This document shows, piece after piece, positions 63,326-64,000 of a DNA stretch of 64,000 nucleotides. Positions within the stretch are counted from its first letter, which is position 1, and the number at the start of each line of letters is the position of its first letter. The stretch is from Bacillus sp. REN3. Its GTDB lineage: Bacteria > Bacillota > Bacilli > Bacillales > Cytobacillaceae. Both the position numbers and the translations under genes were made by a program. The stretch lies in the NCBI RefSeq assembly GCF_017912555.1, contig NZ_JAERSD010000018.1:1-64000 (forward strand), written 5' to 3'. The notes below the pieces were generated by a model, which saw only the letters and a program-made list of their open reading frames with translations, had not been told where the DNA came from and made no database searches.

Positions 63326-64000
63326 TTAGCGTTTATCGTTTTGTTTTAATTCCTCTACCTTGACTGGCTTCCAGCCTTCGCCGTCAACCCACTCGATTGC
63401 CACCCTGAACGTCTGGTCGCTTCCTTTTTCAGATACCGTCCCCAATGCGGAATTAGGTCCGCCATTATTTTCATTCCACCAAACTGTCATATTATTTTTA
63501 TCGATGCCTGTAGCATATGAGTATGCTGCAATCATTTCCTGCCAATCGACAGAGTTCTCACTGAAAACAGCCACATGGTCTCCAGTCTGGCTAGTTCCAA
63601 CCGGTTTCCAATCTGGATTTTCAATTGTCTGCTTTACATTTGGATCGCTGCCGCCTTCGGTAACGACAGGCTCTCCTTCATTGTCTTCAGCTTCCTCGCT
63701 GTCCTTCGAGGCGTCCTCCTCAGCAGCTTCATCTTCATTTTTATCAGCAGACTCCCTGTTTTCTGATTTATCCTCGCTGTCATCCTTCGAACTATTTTTT
63801 GTTCCGGAAGAACCCGCCTTTTCATTTTGTTCCACTTTGGTGCTGTTATCAGCTGTCCCTTCATCCTTGCTGAAAAAGATATTTGCGGAAACATAAATGA
63901 TCAGCAATAAGACAATCGCGATCAAGCTATTTAAAATAAGGTTCGTTTTTCTCCGTTTCGCCCGTTGTCTTGTCCGGGCACCCTCATTTGGATTTTGATA
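63326..64000 (-). CDS. yrrS: YrrS family protein (DUF1510), 5' end outside the window
   Basis: Partial gene, 224 codons visible plus stop, still open at the window edge (first visible residues YQNPNEGARTRQRAKRRKTN). A basic cytoplasmic front is followed by one membrane helix (LIAIVLLLIIYVSANIFF), a long acidic low-complexity region, and a C-terminal DUF1510 domain (GDHVAVFSENSVDWQEM). Cell-envelope protein; in B. subtilis it lies beside the penicillin-binding protein gene pbpI (yrrR). Confidence 0.88.
   Translation of the reverse strand, partial: YQNPNEGARTRQRAKRRKTNLILNSLIAIVLLLIIYVSANIFFSKDEGTADNSTKVEQNEKAGSSGTKNSSKDDSEDKSENRESADKNEDEAAEEDASKDSEEAEDNEGEPVVTEGGSDPNVKQTIENPDWKPVGTSQTGDHVAVFSENSVDWQEMIAAYSYATGIDKNNMTVWWNENNGGPNSALGTVSEKGSDQTFRVAIEWVDGEGWKPVKVEELKQNDKR

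Overview
The window is chromosomal DNA from an endospore-forming Bacillaceae bacterium. Gene content and order follow Bacillus subtilis closely (yqfC-yqfD-phoH-pgpH-ybeY-dgkA, nfeD-floA, yqeY-rpsU, hrcA-grpE-dnaK-dnaJ-prmA-rsmE-mtaB, hemW, lepA, yqxA-spoIIP-gpr, rpsT, holA, comEC-EB-EA, comER, yqeG to yqeM, sda, sigK, yrzI, yrhC, mtnN, yrzA, yrrS). Several extra or displaced genes suggest a relative such as Mesobacillus, Cytobacillus or another Bacillus sensu lato rather than B. subtilis itself. Most genes lie on the minus strand. I see no rRNA, tRNA or CRISPR array.

1-31.8 kb is core chromosome. It holds the c-di-AMP/RNA-processing operon (pgpH, ybeY), the membrane-stress genes nfeD-floA behind a textbook SigW promoter, the heat-shock operon behind a perfect CIRCE operator, the late-sporulation pair spoIIP and gpr, and the DNA-uptake genes comEA-EB-EC. 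31.8-39.2 kb is an accessory island between comER and yqeM, which are usually neighbours. It carries a four-gene DMSO-reductase-type molybdoenzyme operon (chaperone, catalytic subunit, Fe-S subunit, membrane anchor), a TetR regulator, candidate operators, and a polyferredoxin gene ruined by frameshifts.

39.2-44.8 kb returns to the conserved yqeG-yqeH-aroE-yhbY-nadD-yqeK-rsfS-yqeM operon and the sporulation checkpoint gene sda, which lies behind a cluster of DnaA boxes. 44.8-53.2 kb is mixed: psd and pssA (phosphatidylethanolamine synthesis), an M3 oligopeptidase, a YjcZ-type small protein, an orphan response regulator, a truncated haemoglobin, and a sulfur-handling operon (DsrE-type protein, TusA, sulfide:quinone oxidoreductase-like enzyme, DUF1641).

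53.4-60.6 kb is the most striking region. The mother-cell sigma factor gene sigK is split in two by a skin-like element of about 6.5 kb. Removing 53715-60220 restores one in-frame 240-codon pro-SigK gene. The element encodes a large serine recombinase, a 57-residue basic protein overlapping its start, a mercury-type MerR with its own operator-promoter and a 66-residue partner but no mercuric reductase, an HNH-AP2 endonuclease, and an operon of small uncharacterised genes. The two inner flanks form an imperfect inverted repeat centred on a shared GA dinucleotide, which predicts the crossover point.

60.6-64 kb carries a cluster of very small genes (YrzI plus four tiny open frames with good ribosome binding sites), then yrhC, mtnN, yrzA and the 3' part of yrrS, which runs off the end.
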